Under the pieces are notes generated by a model. That model was given only the letters and a program-made list of their open reading frames with translations, searched no databases and was not told the DNA's origin. From assembly GCF_029227915.1 (NCBI RefSeq), contig NC_079875.1, positions 39,701,201 to 39,765,200 on the forward strand: a stretch of 64,000 bases of DNA, given 5' to 3'. This stretch comes from Hydractinia symbiolongicarpus. Its lineage: Eukaryota > Cnidaria > Hydrozoa > Anthoathecata > Hydractiniidae. The position numbers and the translations under genes are program-made. Positions 23,831-36,990 of the stretch are shown here, piece after piece. Numbering within the stretch: the stretch's first letter is position 1; every line of letters starts with the position of its first letter.

Positions 23831-26533
23831 TGCCGGAACTCAGCGAGTACACTGGGCACTGTGGTAGCGCTTCATTTAAGAATTATGATAAAAAAGTCAT
23901 TTTTTTATTGTTGGACCAATCCTAGCCGTTATCGCGCGCTGAAGAAATAGCGATAATTTGAAAAACTACATTTCATTGACTTTCTAACGGTGTCAGCCCA
24001 TTTGAGTTACAACGGTTGGGTCACATATTCGTACCAACATGTATTTAGCGATATTTTTCTATTATTACTAGGTTCCATCGCTTTTAACTATGAAACGATT
24101 GACTGTGGGACTTAATTGAACTAACTTTGGACTGTGACCTGATAAATGTGATAAATGAGACAATTGGACTCCAAGAAGTAACATTCTTCTTAATTTGACG
24201 TGATTGCCGGAACTCAGCGATACCACTGGGCTCTGTGGTAGCGCTTCATTTAAGAATTAAGATAAAAAAGTCATTTTTTTATTGTGGGACCAATCCTACC
24301 CGTTATCGCGCGCTGAAGAAATAGTAACAGTTTCAAAAACTACATTTTATTGACTTACTAACGGTGTCAGTCCGTTTGGGTTACAACGGTTGGGTAACAT
24401 ATTCGTACCAACATGTTTTTAGCGATATTTAACTGATATTACTAGGTTGCAACGCTTTTAACGGTGAAACGATTGACTGTGGGACTTAATTGAACTAACT
24501 TTGGACTGTGACCTGATAAATGTGATAATTGAGACCATTGGACTCCAACAAATAACATACTTCTTAATTTGACGTGATTGCCGGAACTCAGCGATTACAC
24601 TGGGTGCTGTGGTAGCGCTTCATTTAAGAGTTTAGATAAATAAGTCATTTTTTACTGTGGGACCAATCCTATCCGTTATCGCGCGCTGAAGAAATAGCGA
24701 TAATTTCAAAAACTACATTTCATTGACTTTCTAACGGTGTCAGCCCATTTGAGTTAGAACGGTTGGGTCACATAATCGTACCAACATGTATTTAGCGATA
24801 TTTTTCTATTATTACTAGGTTCCATCGCTTTTAACTATGAAACGATTGACTGTGGGACTTAATTGAACTAATTTGGATTGTCACCTGATAAATGTGATAA
24901 AGGAGACAATTGGACTCCAAGAAATAACATTCTTCTTAATTTGACATGATTGCCGAAACTTAGCGATTACACTGGGCTCTGTGGTAGCGCTTCATTTCAA
25001 AATTAAGATACAAAAAGTCATTTTTTTATTGTGGGACCAATCCTAGCCGTTATCGCGCGCTAAAGAAATAGTGACAGTTTCAAGAACTACATTTCATTGA
25101 CTTTCTAACGGTGTCAGTCCGTTTGAGTTTCAACGGTTGTGTCACATATTCGTACCAACATGTATTTAGCGATATTTTTTTGATATTACTAGGTTGCATC
25201 GCTTTTAACAATGAAACGATTGACTGTGGGACTTAATTGAGCTAACTTTGGACTGTGACCTGATAAATGTGATAAATGAGACAATTGGACTCCAAGAAAA
25301 AACATTCTTGTTAATTTGACGTGATTTCCGGAACTCAGCGATTACACTGGGCACTGTGGTAGCGCTTTATTTAAAAATTAAGATACTAAAAGTCATTTTT
25401 TTATTGTGGGACCAATCCTAGCAGTTATCGCGCGCTAAAGAAATAGCGACAGTTTCAAGAACTACATTTCATTGACTTTCTAACGGTGTCAGTCCGTTTG
25501 AGTTTCAACGGTTGTGTCACATATTCGTACCAACATGTATTTAGCGATATTTTTTTGATATTACTAGGTTGCATCGCTTTTAACAATGAAATGATTGACT
25601 GTGGGACTTAATTGAGCTAACTTTGGACTGTGACCTGATAAATGTGATAAATGAGACAATTGGACTCCAAGAAATAACATTCTTGTTAATTTGACGTGAT
25701 TTCCGGAACTCAGCGATTACACTGGGCACTGTGTTGGCGCTTTATTTAAAAATTAAGATACAAAAAGTCATTTTTTTATTGTGGGACCAATCCTAGCAGT
25801 TATCGCGCGCTAAAGAAATAGCGACAGTTTCAAGAACTACATTTCATTGACTTTCTAACGGTGTCAGTCCGTTTGAGTTACAACGGTTGGGTCAAAGGTT
25901 GCATCGCTTTTAACAATGAAACGATTGACTGTGGGACTTAATTGAGCTAACTTTGGACTGTGACCTGATAAATGTGATAAATCAGACAATTGGACTCCAA
26001 GAAATGACATTCTTGTTAATTTTACGTGATTTCCGGAACTCAGCGATTACACTGGGCACTGTGGTAGCGCTTTATTTAAAAATTAAGATACAAAAAGTCA
26101 TTTTTTTATTGTGGGACCAATCCTAGCAGTTATCGCGCGCTAAAGAAATAGCGACAGTTTCAAGAATTACATTTCATTGACTTTCTAACGGTGTCAGTCC
26201 GTTTGAGTTACAACGGTTGGGTCACATATTCGTACCAACATATATTTAGCGATATTTTTCTGATATTACTAGGTTGCATCGCTTTTAACAATGAAACGTT
26301 GACTGTGGGACTTAATTGAACTAACTTTGGACTGTGACCTGATAAATGTGATAAGTAAGACAATTGTACTCCAAGAAATAACATTCTTGTTAATTTGACG
26401 TGATTGCCGGAACTCAGCGATTACACTGGGCACTGTGGTAGCGCTTCATTTAAAAATTAAGCTAAAAAAAGTCACTTTTTTACTGTGGGACCTATCCCAG
26501 CCGTTAGCGCGCGTTGTAGAAAAAGCGACAGTT
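23831..26533 (+). repeat. Satellite monomers, mixed, with a 46-bp internal deletion
   Basis: Irregular succession of classes. The ttaactg/ttaacggtg class recurs near 24429, followed by a cagcccatttgag monomer. Three successive monomers from about 25090 to 26160 share gtgatttccggaactc and appear to be a recent run of single-monomer duplications. The third lacks about 46 bp near 25894: gggtca joins aaggttgc, removing the segment that normally spans catattcg to gatattact. No gene. Confidence 0.85.
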
Positions 26534-28430
26534 TCAAAAACTACATTTCATTGACTTTCTAACGGTGTCAGTGCGTTTGAGTTTCAACGGTTGTGTCACA
26601 TATTCGTACCAACATGTATTTAGCGATATTTTTTTGATATTACTAGGTTGCATCGCTTTTAACAATGAAACGTTGACTGTGGGACTTAATTGATCTAACT
26701 TTGGACTGTCACCTGATAAATGTGATAAAGGAGACAGTTGGACTCCAATAAAAAACATTCTTCTGAATTTGACATGATTGCCGAAACTCAGCGATTACAC
26801 TGGCCTCTGTGGTAGCGCTTCATTTAAGAATTATGATAAAAAAAGTCATTTTTTTATTGTGGGACCAATCCTAGCCATTATCGCGCGCTGAGGAAATAGC
26901 GACAGTTTCAAAAACTACATTTCATTGACTTTCTAACGGTGTTAGTCCGTTTGAGTTTCAACGGTTGTGTCACATATTCGTACCAACATGTATTTAGCGA
27001 TATTTTTTTGATATTACTAGGTTGCATCGCTTTTAACAATGAAACGTTGACTGTGGGACTTAATTGAACTAACTTTGGACTGTGACCTGATAAATGCGAT
27101 AAATAAGACAATTGTACTCCAAGAAATAACATTCTTGTTAATTTGACGTGATTGCCGGAACTCAGCGATTACACTGGGCACTGTGGTAGCGCTTCATTTA
27201 AAAGTTAAGCTAAAAAAAGTCACTTTTTTACTGTGGGACCTATCCTAGCCGCTAGCGCTCGTTGTAGAAAAAGCGACAGTTTCAAAAACTACATTTCATT
27301 GACTTTCTAACGGTGTCAGTCCATTTGAGTTACAACGGTTGGGTCACATACTCTTAGCAACATGTATTTAGCGATATTTTTCTGATATTACTAGGTTGCA
27401 TCGCTTTTAACAATGAAACGATTGACTGTGGGACTTATTTGAGCTAACTTTGGACTGTCACCTGATAAATGTGATAAAGGAGACAATTGGACTCCAAGAA
27501 AAAACATTCTTCTTAATTTGACATGATCGCCGAAACTCAGCGATTACACTGGGCTCTGTGGTAGCGCTTCATTTAGAAATTATGATAAAAAAGTCATTTT
27601 TTTATTGTGGGACCAATCCTAGCCATTATCCTGCGCTGAGGAAATAGCGACAGTTTTAAAAACTACATTTCATTGACTTTCTAACGGTGTTAGTCCGTTT
27701 GAGTTTCAACGGTTGTGTCACATATTCGTACCAACATGTATTTAGCGATATTTTTTTGATATTACTAGGTTGCATCGCTTTTAACAATGGAACGTTGACT
27801 GTGGGACTTAATTGAACTAACTTTGGACTGTGACCTGATAAATGCGATAAATAAGACAATTGTACTCCAAGAAATAACATTCTTGTTAATTTGACGTGAT
27901 TGCCGGAACTCAGCGATTACACTGGGCACTGTGGTAGCGCTTCATTTAAAAGTTAAGCTAAAAAAAGTCACTTTTTTACTGTGGGACCTATCCTAGCCGC
28001 TAGCGCTCGTTGTAGAAAAAGCGACAGTTTCAAAAACTACATTTCATTGACTTTCTAACGGTGTCAGTCCATTTGAGTTACAACGGTTGGGTCACATATT
28101 CTTAGCAACATGTATTTAGCGATATTTTTCTGATATTACTAGGTTGCATCGCTTTTAACAATGAAACGATTGACTGTGGGACTTATTTGAGCTAACTTTG
28201 GACTGTCACCTGATAAATGTGATAAAGGAGACAATTGGACTCCAAGAAAAAACATTCTTCTTAATTTGACATAATCGCCGAAACTCAGCGATTACACTGG
28301 GCTCTGTGGTAGCGCTTCATTTAGAAATTATGATAAAAAAGTCATTTTTTTATTGTGGGACCAATCCTAGCCATTAGCCATTATCGCGCGCTGAGGAAAT
28401 AGCGACAGTTTCAAAAACTACATTTCATTG
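26534..28430 (+). repeat. Dimeric HOR of about 748 bp
   Basis: A pair of monomers repeats at a 748-bp offset: 26908-27655 and 27656-28403. One monomer has ggtgttagtccg with gataaataagacaattgtac. The other has the rare cttagcaacatg variant (about 27353 and 28101) and gagctaac. The monomer at 26534 is a related partial unit. A 7-bp duplication (tagccat) occurs at 28368-28381. No gene; the minus-strand open frames here are the repeated monomer. Confidence 0.85.
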
Positions 28431-30660
28431 ACTTTCTAACGGTGTCAGTCCGTTTGAGTTACAAGGGTTGTGTCACATATTCGTACCAACATGTATTTAG
28501 CGATATTTTTTTGATATTACTAGGTTGCATCGCTTTTAACAATGAAACGTTGACTGTGGGACTTAATTGAACTAACTTTGGACTGTGACCTAATAAATGT
28601 GATAAATGAGACAATTGGACTCCAAGAAATAACATTCTTCTTAATTTGACGTGATTGCCTGAACTCAGCGATTACACTGGGCTCTGTGGTAGCGCTTCAT
28701 TTAAGAATTAAGATAAAAAGTCATTTTTTTTATTGTGGGACCAATCCTAGCCATTATCGCGCGCTGAGGAAATAGCAACCGTTTCAAAAACTACATTTCA
28801 TTGACTTTCTAACGGTGTCAGTCCGTTTGAGTTTCAACGGTTGTGTAACATATTCGTACCAACATGTATTTAGCGATATTTTTTTGATATTACTAGGTTG
28901 CATCGCTTTTAACAATGAAACGTTGACTGTGGGACTTAATTGAACTAACTTTGGACTGTGACCTGATAAATGTGATAAATAAGACAATTGTACTCCAAGA
29001 AATAACATTTTCTTAATTTGACGTGATTGCCGGAACTCAGCGATTACACTGGGCACTGTGGTAGCGCTTCATTTAAAAATTAAGCTAAAAAAAGTCACTT
29101 TTTTACTGTGGAACCTATCCTAGCCGTTAGCGCGCGTTGTAGAAAAAGCGACAGTTTCAAAAAGTACATTTCATTGACTTTCTAACGGTGTCAGTCCGTT
29201 TGAGTTTCAACGGTTGGGTCACATATTCTTACCAACATGTATTTAGCGATATTTTTTGATATTACTAGGTTGCATCGCTTTTAACAATGAAACGTTGACT
29301 GTGGGACTTAATTGAGCTAACTTTGGACTGTGACCTGATAAATGTGATAAATGAGACAATTGGACTCCAAGAAATAACATTCTTCTTAATTTGACGTGAT
29401 TGCCGGAACTCAGCGATTACACTGGGCTCTGTGTTAGCGCTTCATTTAAGAATTACGATAAAAACTCATTTTTTTATTGTGGGACCAATCCTAGCCATTA
29501 TCTCGCGCTGAAGAAATAGCGACAGTTTCAAAAACTACATTTCATTGACTTTCTAACGGTGTCAGTCCGTTTGAGTTACAACGGTTGGGTCACATATTAG
29601 TACCAACATGTATTTAGCGATATTTTCTTGATATTACTAGGTTGCATCGCTTTTAACAATGAAACGTTGACTGTGGGACTTAATTGAACTAATTTGGACT
29701 GTGACCTGATAAATGTGATAAATGAGACAATTGGACTCCAAGAAATAACATTCTTGTTAATTTGACGTGATTGCCGGAACTCAGCGATTACACTGGGCAT
29801 TGTGGTAGCACTTCATTTAAAAATTAAGCTAAAAAAAGTCATTTTTTTACTTTGGGTCCTATCCTAGCCGTTAGCGCGCGTTGAAGAAAAAGCGACAGTT
29901 TCAAAAACTACATTTCATTGACTTTCTAACAGTGTCAGTCCGTTTGAGTTACAACGGTTGGGTCACATATTCGTACCAACATGTATTTAGCTATATTTTT
30001 CTGATATTACCAGGTTGCATCGCTTTTAACTATGAAACGTTGACTGTGGGACTTAATTGAACTAACTTTGGACTGTGACCTGATAAATGTGATAAATGAG
30101 ACAATTGGACACCAAGAAATAACATTCTTCTTAATTTGACATGATTGCCGAAACTCAGCGATTACACTGGGCTCTCTGGTAGCGCTTCATTTAAGAATTA
30201 TGATAAAAAATTTTTTTATTGTGGGACCAATCCTAGCCATCATTCTGCGCAGAGGAAATAGCCACAGCTTCAAAAACTACATTTCATTGACTTTCTCACT
30301 GGGTCAGTCCGTTTGAGTTTCAACGGTTGTGTCACATATTCGTACCAACATGTATTTAGCGATATTTATTTGATATTACTACGTTGCATCGCTTTTAACA
30401 ATGAAACGTTGACTGTGGGACTTAACTGAACTAACTTTGGGCTGTTACCTGATAAATGTAATAAATGAGACAATTAGACTCCAAGAAATAACATTCTTCT
30501 TAATTTGACGTGATTGCCGGAACTCAGCGATTACACTGGGCTCTGTGGTAGGGCTTCATTTAAGAATTAAGATAAAAAAGTCATTTTTTTATTGCGGGAC
30601 CAATCCTAGCCATTATCTCGCGCTGAAGAAATAGCGGCAGTTTCAGAAAACTACATTTCG
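28431..30660 (+). repeat. Satellite monomers, mixed classes
   Basis: Six 373-bp monomers with no clear higher order. One carries gatattttcttgatatt with attagtacc (about 29600), recalling class D of the first 4 kb. Another has ctttctcactgggtcag (about 30293) and tgatattactacg. The stretch near 30206 has lost the gtcat between the A and T runs. No gene or non-satellite insertion. Confidence 0.85.
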
Positions 30661-33650
30661 TTGACTTTTTAACGGTGTCAGTCCGTTTGAGTTACAACGG
30701 TTGGGTCACATATTCGTACCAACATGTATTTAGTGATATTTTTCTGATATTACTAGGTTTCATCGCTTTTAACAATGAAACGATTGACTGTGGGACTTAA
30801 TTGAGCTAACTTTGGACTGTCACCTGATAAATGTGATAAATGAGACAATTGGACTCCAAGAAATAGCATTCTTCTTAATTTGACGTGATTGCCGGAACTC
30901 AGCGATTACACTGGGCACTGTGGTAGCGCTTCATTTAAGAATTAAGATAAAAAAGTCATTTTTTTATTGTGGGACCAATCTTAGACGTTATCGCGCCCTG
31001 AGGAAATAGCGACAGTTTCAAAAACTACATTTCATAGACATTCTAAAAGTATCAATCCGTTTGAGTTACAACGGTTGAGTCACATATTCGTACCAACATG
31101 CATTTGGCGATATTTTTCTGATATTATTAGGTTGCATCGCTTTTTAATTATGAAACGGTTGACTGTGGAACTTAATTGAACTAACTTTGGACTGTGACCT
31201 GATAAATGTGATAAATGAGACAATTGGACTCCAAGAAATAACATTCTTCTTAATTTGACGTGATTGCCGGAACTCAGCGATTACACTGGGCTCTGTGGTA
31301 GCGCTTCATTTAAGAATTAAGATAAAAAAGTCATTTTTTTATTGCGGGACCAATCCTAGCCATTATCTCGCGCTGAAGAAATAGCGGCAGTTTCAGAAAA
31401 CTACATTTCGTTGACTTTTTAACGGTGTCAGTCCGTTTGAGTTACAACGGTTGGGTCACATATTCGTACCAACATGTATTTAGCAATATTTAACTGATAT
31501 TACTAGGTTGCATCGCTTTTAACGGTGAAACGATTGACTGTGGGACTTAATTGAACTAACTTTGGACTGTGACCTGATAAATGTGATAATTGAGACAATT
31601 GGACTCCAAGAAATAACATACTTCTTAATTTGACGTGATTGCCGGAACTCAGCGATTACACTGGGCGCTGTGGTAGCGCTTCATTTAAGAGTTTAGATAA
31701 ATAAGTCATTTTTTACTGTGGGACCAATCCTATCCGTTATCGCGCGCTGAAGAAATAGCGATAGTTTCAAAAACTACATTTCATCGACTTTCTAACGGTG
31801 TCAGTCCCTTTCACTTTCAACGGTTTGGTCACAAATACGTACCAACATGTATTTAGCGATATTTAACTGATATTACTAGGTTGCATCGCTTTTAACGGTG
31901 AAACGATTGACTGTGGGACTTAATTGAACTAACTTTGGACTGTCTCCTGATAAATGTGATAATTGAGACAATTGGACTCCAAGAAATAACATACTTCTTA
32001 ATTTGACGTGATTGCCGGAACTCAGCGATTACACTGGGCTCTGTGGTAGCGCTTCATTTAAGAATTAAGATAAAAAAGTCATTTTTTTATTGCGGGACCA
32101 ATCCTAGCCATTATCTCGCGCTGAAGAAATAGCGGCAGTTTCAGAAAACTACATTTCGTTGACTTTTTAACGGTGTCAGTCCGTTTGAGTTACAACGGTT
32201 GGGTCACATATTCGTACCAACATGTATTTAGCGATATTTAACTGATATTATTAGGTTGCATCGCTTTTAACGGTGAAACGATTGACTGTGGGACTTAATT
32301 GAACTAACTTTGGACTGTGACCTGATAAATGTGATAATTAAGACAATTGGACTCCAAGAAATAACATACTTCTTAATTTGACGTGATTGCCGTAACTCAG
32401 CGATTACACTGGGCGCTGTGGTAGCGCTTCATTTAAGAGTTTAGATAAATAAGTCATTTTTTACTGTGGGACCAATCCTATCCGTTATCGCGCGCTGAAG
32501 AAATAGCGATAGTTTCAAGAACTACATTTCATCGACTTTCTAACGGTGTCAGTCCCTTTCACTTTCAACGGTTTGGTCACAAATACGTACCAACATGTAT
32601 TTAGCGATATTTAATTGATATTACTAGGTTTCATCGCTTTTAACGGTGAAACGATTGACTGTGGGACTTAATTGAACTAACTTTGGACTGTCTCCTGATA
32701 AATGTGATAATTGAGACAATTGGACTCCAAGAAATAACATACTTCTTAATTTGACGTGATTGCCGGAACTCAGCGATTACACTGGGCTCTATGGTAGCGC
32801 TTCATTTAAGAATTAAGATAAAAAAGTCATTTTTTTATTGCGGGACCAATCCTAGCCATTATCTCGCGCTGAAGAAATAGCGGCAGTTTTAGAAAACTAC
32901 ATTTCGTTGACTTTTTAACGGTGTCAGTCCGTTTGAGTTACAACGGTTGGGTCACATATTCGTACCAACATGTATTTAGCGATATTTAACTGATATTATT
33001 AGGTTGCATCGCTTTTAACGGTGAAACGATTGACTGTGGGACTTAATTGAACTAACTTTGGACTGTGACCTGATAAATGTGATAATTGAGACAATTGGAC
33101 TCCAAGAAATAACATACTTCTTAATTTGACGTGATTGCCGGAACTCAGCGATTACACTGGGCGCTGTGGTAGCGCTTCATTTAAGAGTTTAGATAAATAA
33201 GTCATTTTTTACTGTGGGACCAATCCTATCCGTTATCGCGCGCTGAAGAAATAGCGATAGTTTCAAGAACTACATTTCATCGACTTTCTAACGGTGTCAG
33301 TCCCTTTCACTTTCAACGGTTTGGTCACAAATACGTACCAACATGTATTTAGCGATATTTAACTGATATTACTAGGTTTCATCGCTTTTAACGGTGAAAC
33401 GATTGACTGTGGGACTTAATTGAACTAACTTTGGACTGTCTCCTGATAAATGTGATAATTGAGACAATTGGACTCCAAGAAATAACATACTTCTTAATTT
33501 GACGTGATTGCCGGAACTCAGCGATTACACTGGGCGCTGTGGTAGCGCTTCATTTAAGAGTTTAGATAAATAAGTCATTTTTTACTGTGGGACCAATCCT
33601 ATCTGTTATCGCGCGCTGAAGAAATAGCGATAGTTTCAAAAACTACATTT
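30661..33650 (+). repeat. Dimeric HOR of about 748 bp, including a private monomer variant
   Basis: The marker ttgactttttaacgg occurs at 30661, 31411, 32159 and 32907 (spacings 750, 748, 748). From 31411 onward each unit has one monomer of the ttaactg/ttaacggtg class and one with gtccctttcactttcaacgg and ggtttggtcacaaatacg (about 31805, 32553 and 33301). I saw this second variant nowhere else in the window, so it probably arose and spread here. The unit at 30661-31410 has a different second monomer (aaaagtatcaatccg, near 31050). No gene. Confidence 0.9.
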
Positions 33651-36600
33651 CATTGACTTTCTAACGGTGTCAGTCCGTTTGAGTTTCAATGGTTGTGTCA
33701 CATATTCGTACCAACATGTATTAAGCGATATTTTTTGATATTACTAGATTGCATCGCTTTTAACAATGAAACGATTGACTGTGGGAGTTAATTGAGCTAA
33801 CTTTGGACTGTGACCTGATAAATGTGATAAATGAGACAATTGGACTCCAAGAAATAACATTCTTGTTAACTTGACGTGATTGCCGGAACTCAGCGATTAC
33901 ACTGGGCACTGTTGTAGCGCTTCATTTAAAAATTAGGCTAAAAAAAGTCATCTTTTTACTGTGGGACCTATCCTAGCCGTTCGCGTGCGTTGAAGAAAAA
34001 GCGACAGTTTCAAAAACTACCTTTCATTGACTTTCTGACGGGGTCAGTCCGTTTGACTTACAACGGTTGGGTCACATATTCGTACCAACATATATTCAGC
34101 GATATTTTTCTGATATTACTAGGTTGCATCGCTTTTAACTATGAAACGATTGACTGTGGCACTTAATTGAGCTAACTTTGAACTGTCACCTGATAAATGT
34201 GATAAAAGAGACAATTGAACTCCAAGAAAAAACATTCTTCTTAATTTGACATGATTGCTGAAACTCAGCGATTACACTGGGCTCTGTGGTAGGGCTTCAT
34301 TTAAGATTTATGATAAAAAAAGTCATTTTTTTATTGTGGGACCAATCCTAGCCATTATCAAGCGCTGATGAAATAGCGACAGTTTCAAAAACTACATTTC
34401 ATTGACTTTCTAACGGTGTCAGTCCGTTTGAGTTTCAACGGTTGTGTCACATATTCGTACCAACATGTATTTAGCGATATTTTTTTGATATTACTAGGTT
34501 GCATCGCTTTTAACAATGAAACGTTGACTGTGGGACTTAATTGAACTAACTTTGGACTGTGACCTGATAAATGTGATAAATGAGACAATTGGACTCCAAG
34601 AAATAACATTCTTCTTAATTTGACGTGATTGCCGGAACTCAGCGATTACACGGGGCTCTGTGGTAGCGCTTCATTTAAGAATTGAGATAAAAAAGTCATT
34701 TTTTTATTGCGGGACCAATCCTAGCCATTATCTCGCGCTGAAGAAATAGCGGCAGTTTCAAAAACTACATTTCATTGACGTTCTAACGGTGTCAGTCCGT
34801 TTGAGTTACAACGGTTGGGTCACATATTCTTACCAACATGTATTTAGCGATATTTTTCTGATATTACTAGGTTGCATCGCTTTTAACAATGAAACGATTG
34901 ACTGTGGGACTTAATTGAGCTAACTTTGGACTGTCACCTGATAAATGTGATAAATGAGACAACTGGACTCCAAAAAATAACATTCTTGTTAATTTGACGT
35001 GATTGCCGGAACTCAGCGATTACACTGGGCACTGTGGTAGCGCTTCATTTAAAAATTAAGATACAAAAAGTCATTTTTTTATTGTGGTACCAATCCTAGC
35101 CGTTATCGCGCGCTAAAGAAATAGCGACAGTTTCAAGAACTGCATTTCATTGACGTTCTAACGGTGTCAGTCCGTTTGAGTTACAACGGTTGGGTCACAT
35201 AATCGTACCAACATGTATTTAGCGATATTTTTCTGATATCACTAGGTTGCATCGCTTTTAACTATGAAACGTTTGACTGTGGGACTTAATTGAGCTAACT
35301 TTGGACTGTCACCTGATAAATGTGATAAAAGAGACAATTGGACTCCAAGAAAAAACATTCTTCTTAAGTTGACATGATTGCCGAAACTCGGCGATTACAC
35401 TGGGCTCTGTGGTAGCGCTTCATTTAAGATTTATGATAAAAAAAAGTCATTTTTTTATTGTGGGACCAATCCTAGCCATTATCAAGCGCTGATGAAATAG
35501 CGACAGTTTCAAAAACTACATTTCATTGACTTTCTAACGGTGTCAGTCCGTTTGAGTTTCAACGGTTGTGTCACATATTCGTACCAACATGTATTTAGCG
35601 ATGTTTTTTTGATATTACTAGGTTGCATCGCTTTTAACAATGAAACGTTGACTGTGGGACTTAATTGAACTAACTTTGGACTGTGACATGATAAATGTGA
35701 TAAATGAGACAATTGGACTCCAAGAAATAACATTCTTCTTAATTTGACGTGATTGCCGGAACTCAGCGATTACACGGGGCTCTGTGGTAGCGCTTCATTT
35801 AAGAATTGAGATAAAAAAGTCATTTTTTTATTGCGGGACCAATCCTAGCCATTATCTCGCGCTGAAGAAATAGCGGCAGTTTCAAAAACCACATTTTATT
35901 GACGTTCTAACGGTGTCAGTCCGTTTGAGTTACAACGGTTGGGTCACATATTCTTACCAACATGTATTTAGCGATATTTTTCTGATAATGCTAGGTTGCA
36001 TCGCTTTTAACAATGAAACGATTGACTGTGGGACTTAATTGAGCTAACTTTGGACTGTCACCTGATAAATGTGATAAATGAGACAATTGGACTCCAAGAA
36101 ATAACATTCTTGTTAATTTGACGTGATTGCCGGAACTCAGCGATTACACTGGGCACTGTGGTAGCGCTTCATTTAAAAATTAAGATACAAAAAGTCATTT
36201 TTTTATTGTGGTACCAATCCTAGCCGTTATCGCGCGCTAAAGAAATAGCGACAGTTTCAAGAACTACATTTCATGGACGTTCTAACGGTGTCAGTCCGTT
36301 TGAGTTGCAACGGTTGGGTCACATATTCGTACCAACATGTATTTAGCGATATTTTTCTGATATCACTAGGTTGCATCGCTTTTAACTATGAAACGTTTGA
36401 CTGTGGGACTTAATTGAGCTAACTTTGGACTGTCACCTGATAAATGTGATAAAAGAGACAATTGGACTCCAAGAAATAACATTCTTGTTAATTTGACGTG
36501 ATTGCCGGAACTCAGCGATTACACTGGGCACTGTGGTAGCGCTTTATTTAAAAATTAGGATACAAAAAGTCATTTTTTTATTGTGGTACCAATCCTAGCC

Positions 36601-36990
36601 GTTATCGCGCGCTAAAGAAATAGCGACAGTTTCAAGAACTACATTTCATTGACGTTCTAACGGTGTCAGTCCGTTTGAGTTACAACGGTTGGGTCACATA
36701 TTCGTACCAACATGTATTTAGCGATATTTTTCTGATATCACTAGGTTGCATCGCTTTTAACTATGAAACGTTTGACTGTGGGACTTAATTGAGCTAACTT
36801 TGGACTGTCACCTGATAAATGTGATAAAAGAGACAATTGGACTCCAAGAAAAAACATTCTTTTTAATTTGACATGATTGCTGAAACTCGGCGATTACACT
36901 GGGCTCTGTGGTAGCGCTTCATTTAAGAATTATGATAAAAAAAGTCATTTTTTATTGTGGGAACACTCCTAGCCATTATCGCGCGCTGAG
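33651..36990 (+). repeat. Three-monomer HOR of about 1.12 kb
   Basis: Positions 34385 and 35509 mark equivalent monomers 1124 bp apart. Repeated private markers are attatcaagcgctgatg (about 34355 and 35479), ttacacggggctc (about 34649 and 35772), gaattgagataaaaaag and cattgacgttctaac. A third, altered unit follows to about 36.9 kb, with the tgatatcactagg variant near 35237, 36360 and 36735. A complete 373-bp monomer in this block is 34391-34763. No gene. Confidence 0.85.
34391..34763 (+). repeat. Representative satellite monomer with internal landmarks
   Basis: This full-length 373-bp unit shows the landmarks present in most copies. A short inverted repeat (aacgg at 34412-34416, ccgtt at 34424-34428, 7-nt spacer tgtcagt) lies near the start. 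An A-run/T-run pair (34689-34694 and 34699-34705, separated by gtca) lies near 300. A CpG-rich core (cgcgct, about 34733) lies near 345. The length is about twice a nucleosome repeat, which is common for satellites. I see no polymerase promoter or coding signal. Confidence 0.85.

Noticed and set aside
34451-34470. CENP-B box in the satellite (attcgtaccaacatgt)
   Set aside because: TTCG and the central A fit the nTTCGnnnnAnnCGGGn pattern, but the required CGGG is ATGT, so the box is not present.
34385-34609. Recurring minus-strand 74-codon ORF as a gene family
   Set aside because: Every copy lies at the same place in the monomer, so its repetition follows from the tandem array. There is no domain, signal peptide or promoter evidence, and it is broken in many monomers.
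34391-34763. RNA polymerase III A/B boxes or a tRNA-derived origin of the monomer
   Set aside because: No segment gives a convincing B-box (GGTTCGANNCC) or cloverleaf. Partial A-box-like matches such as tggtagcgctt are expected by chance.
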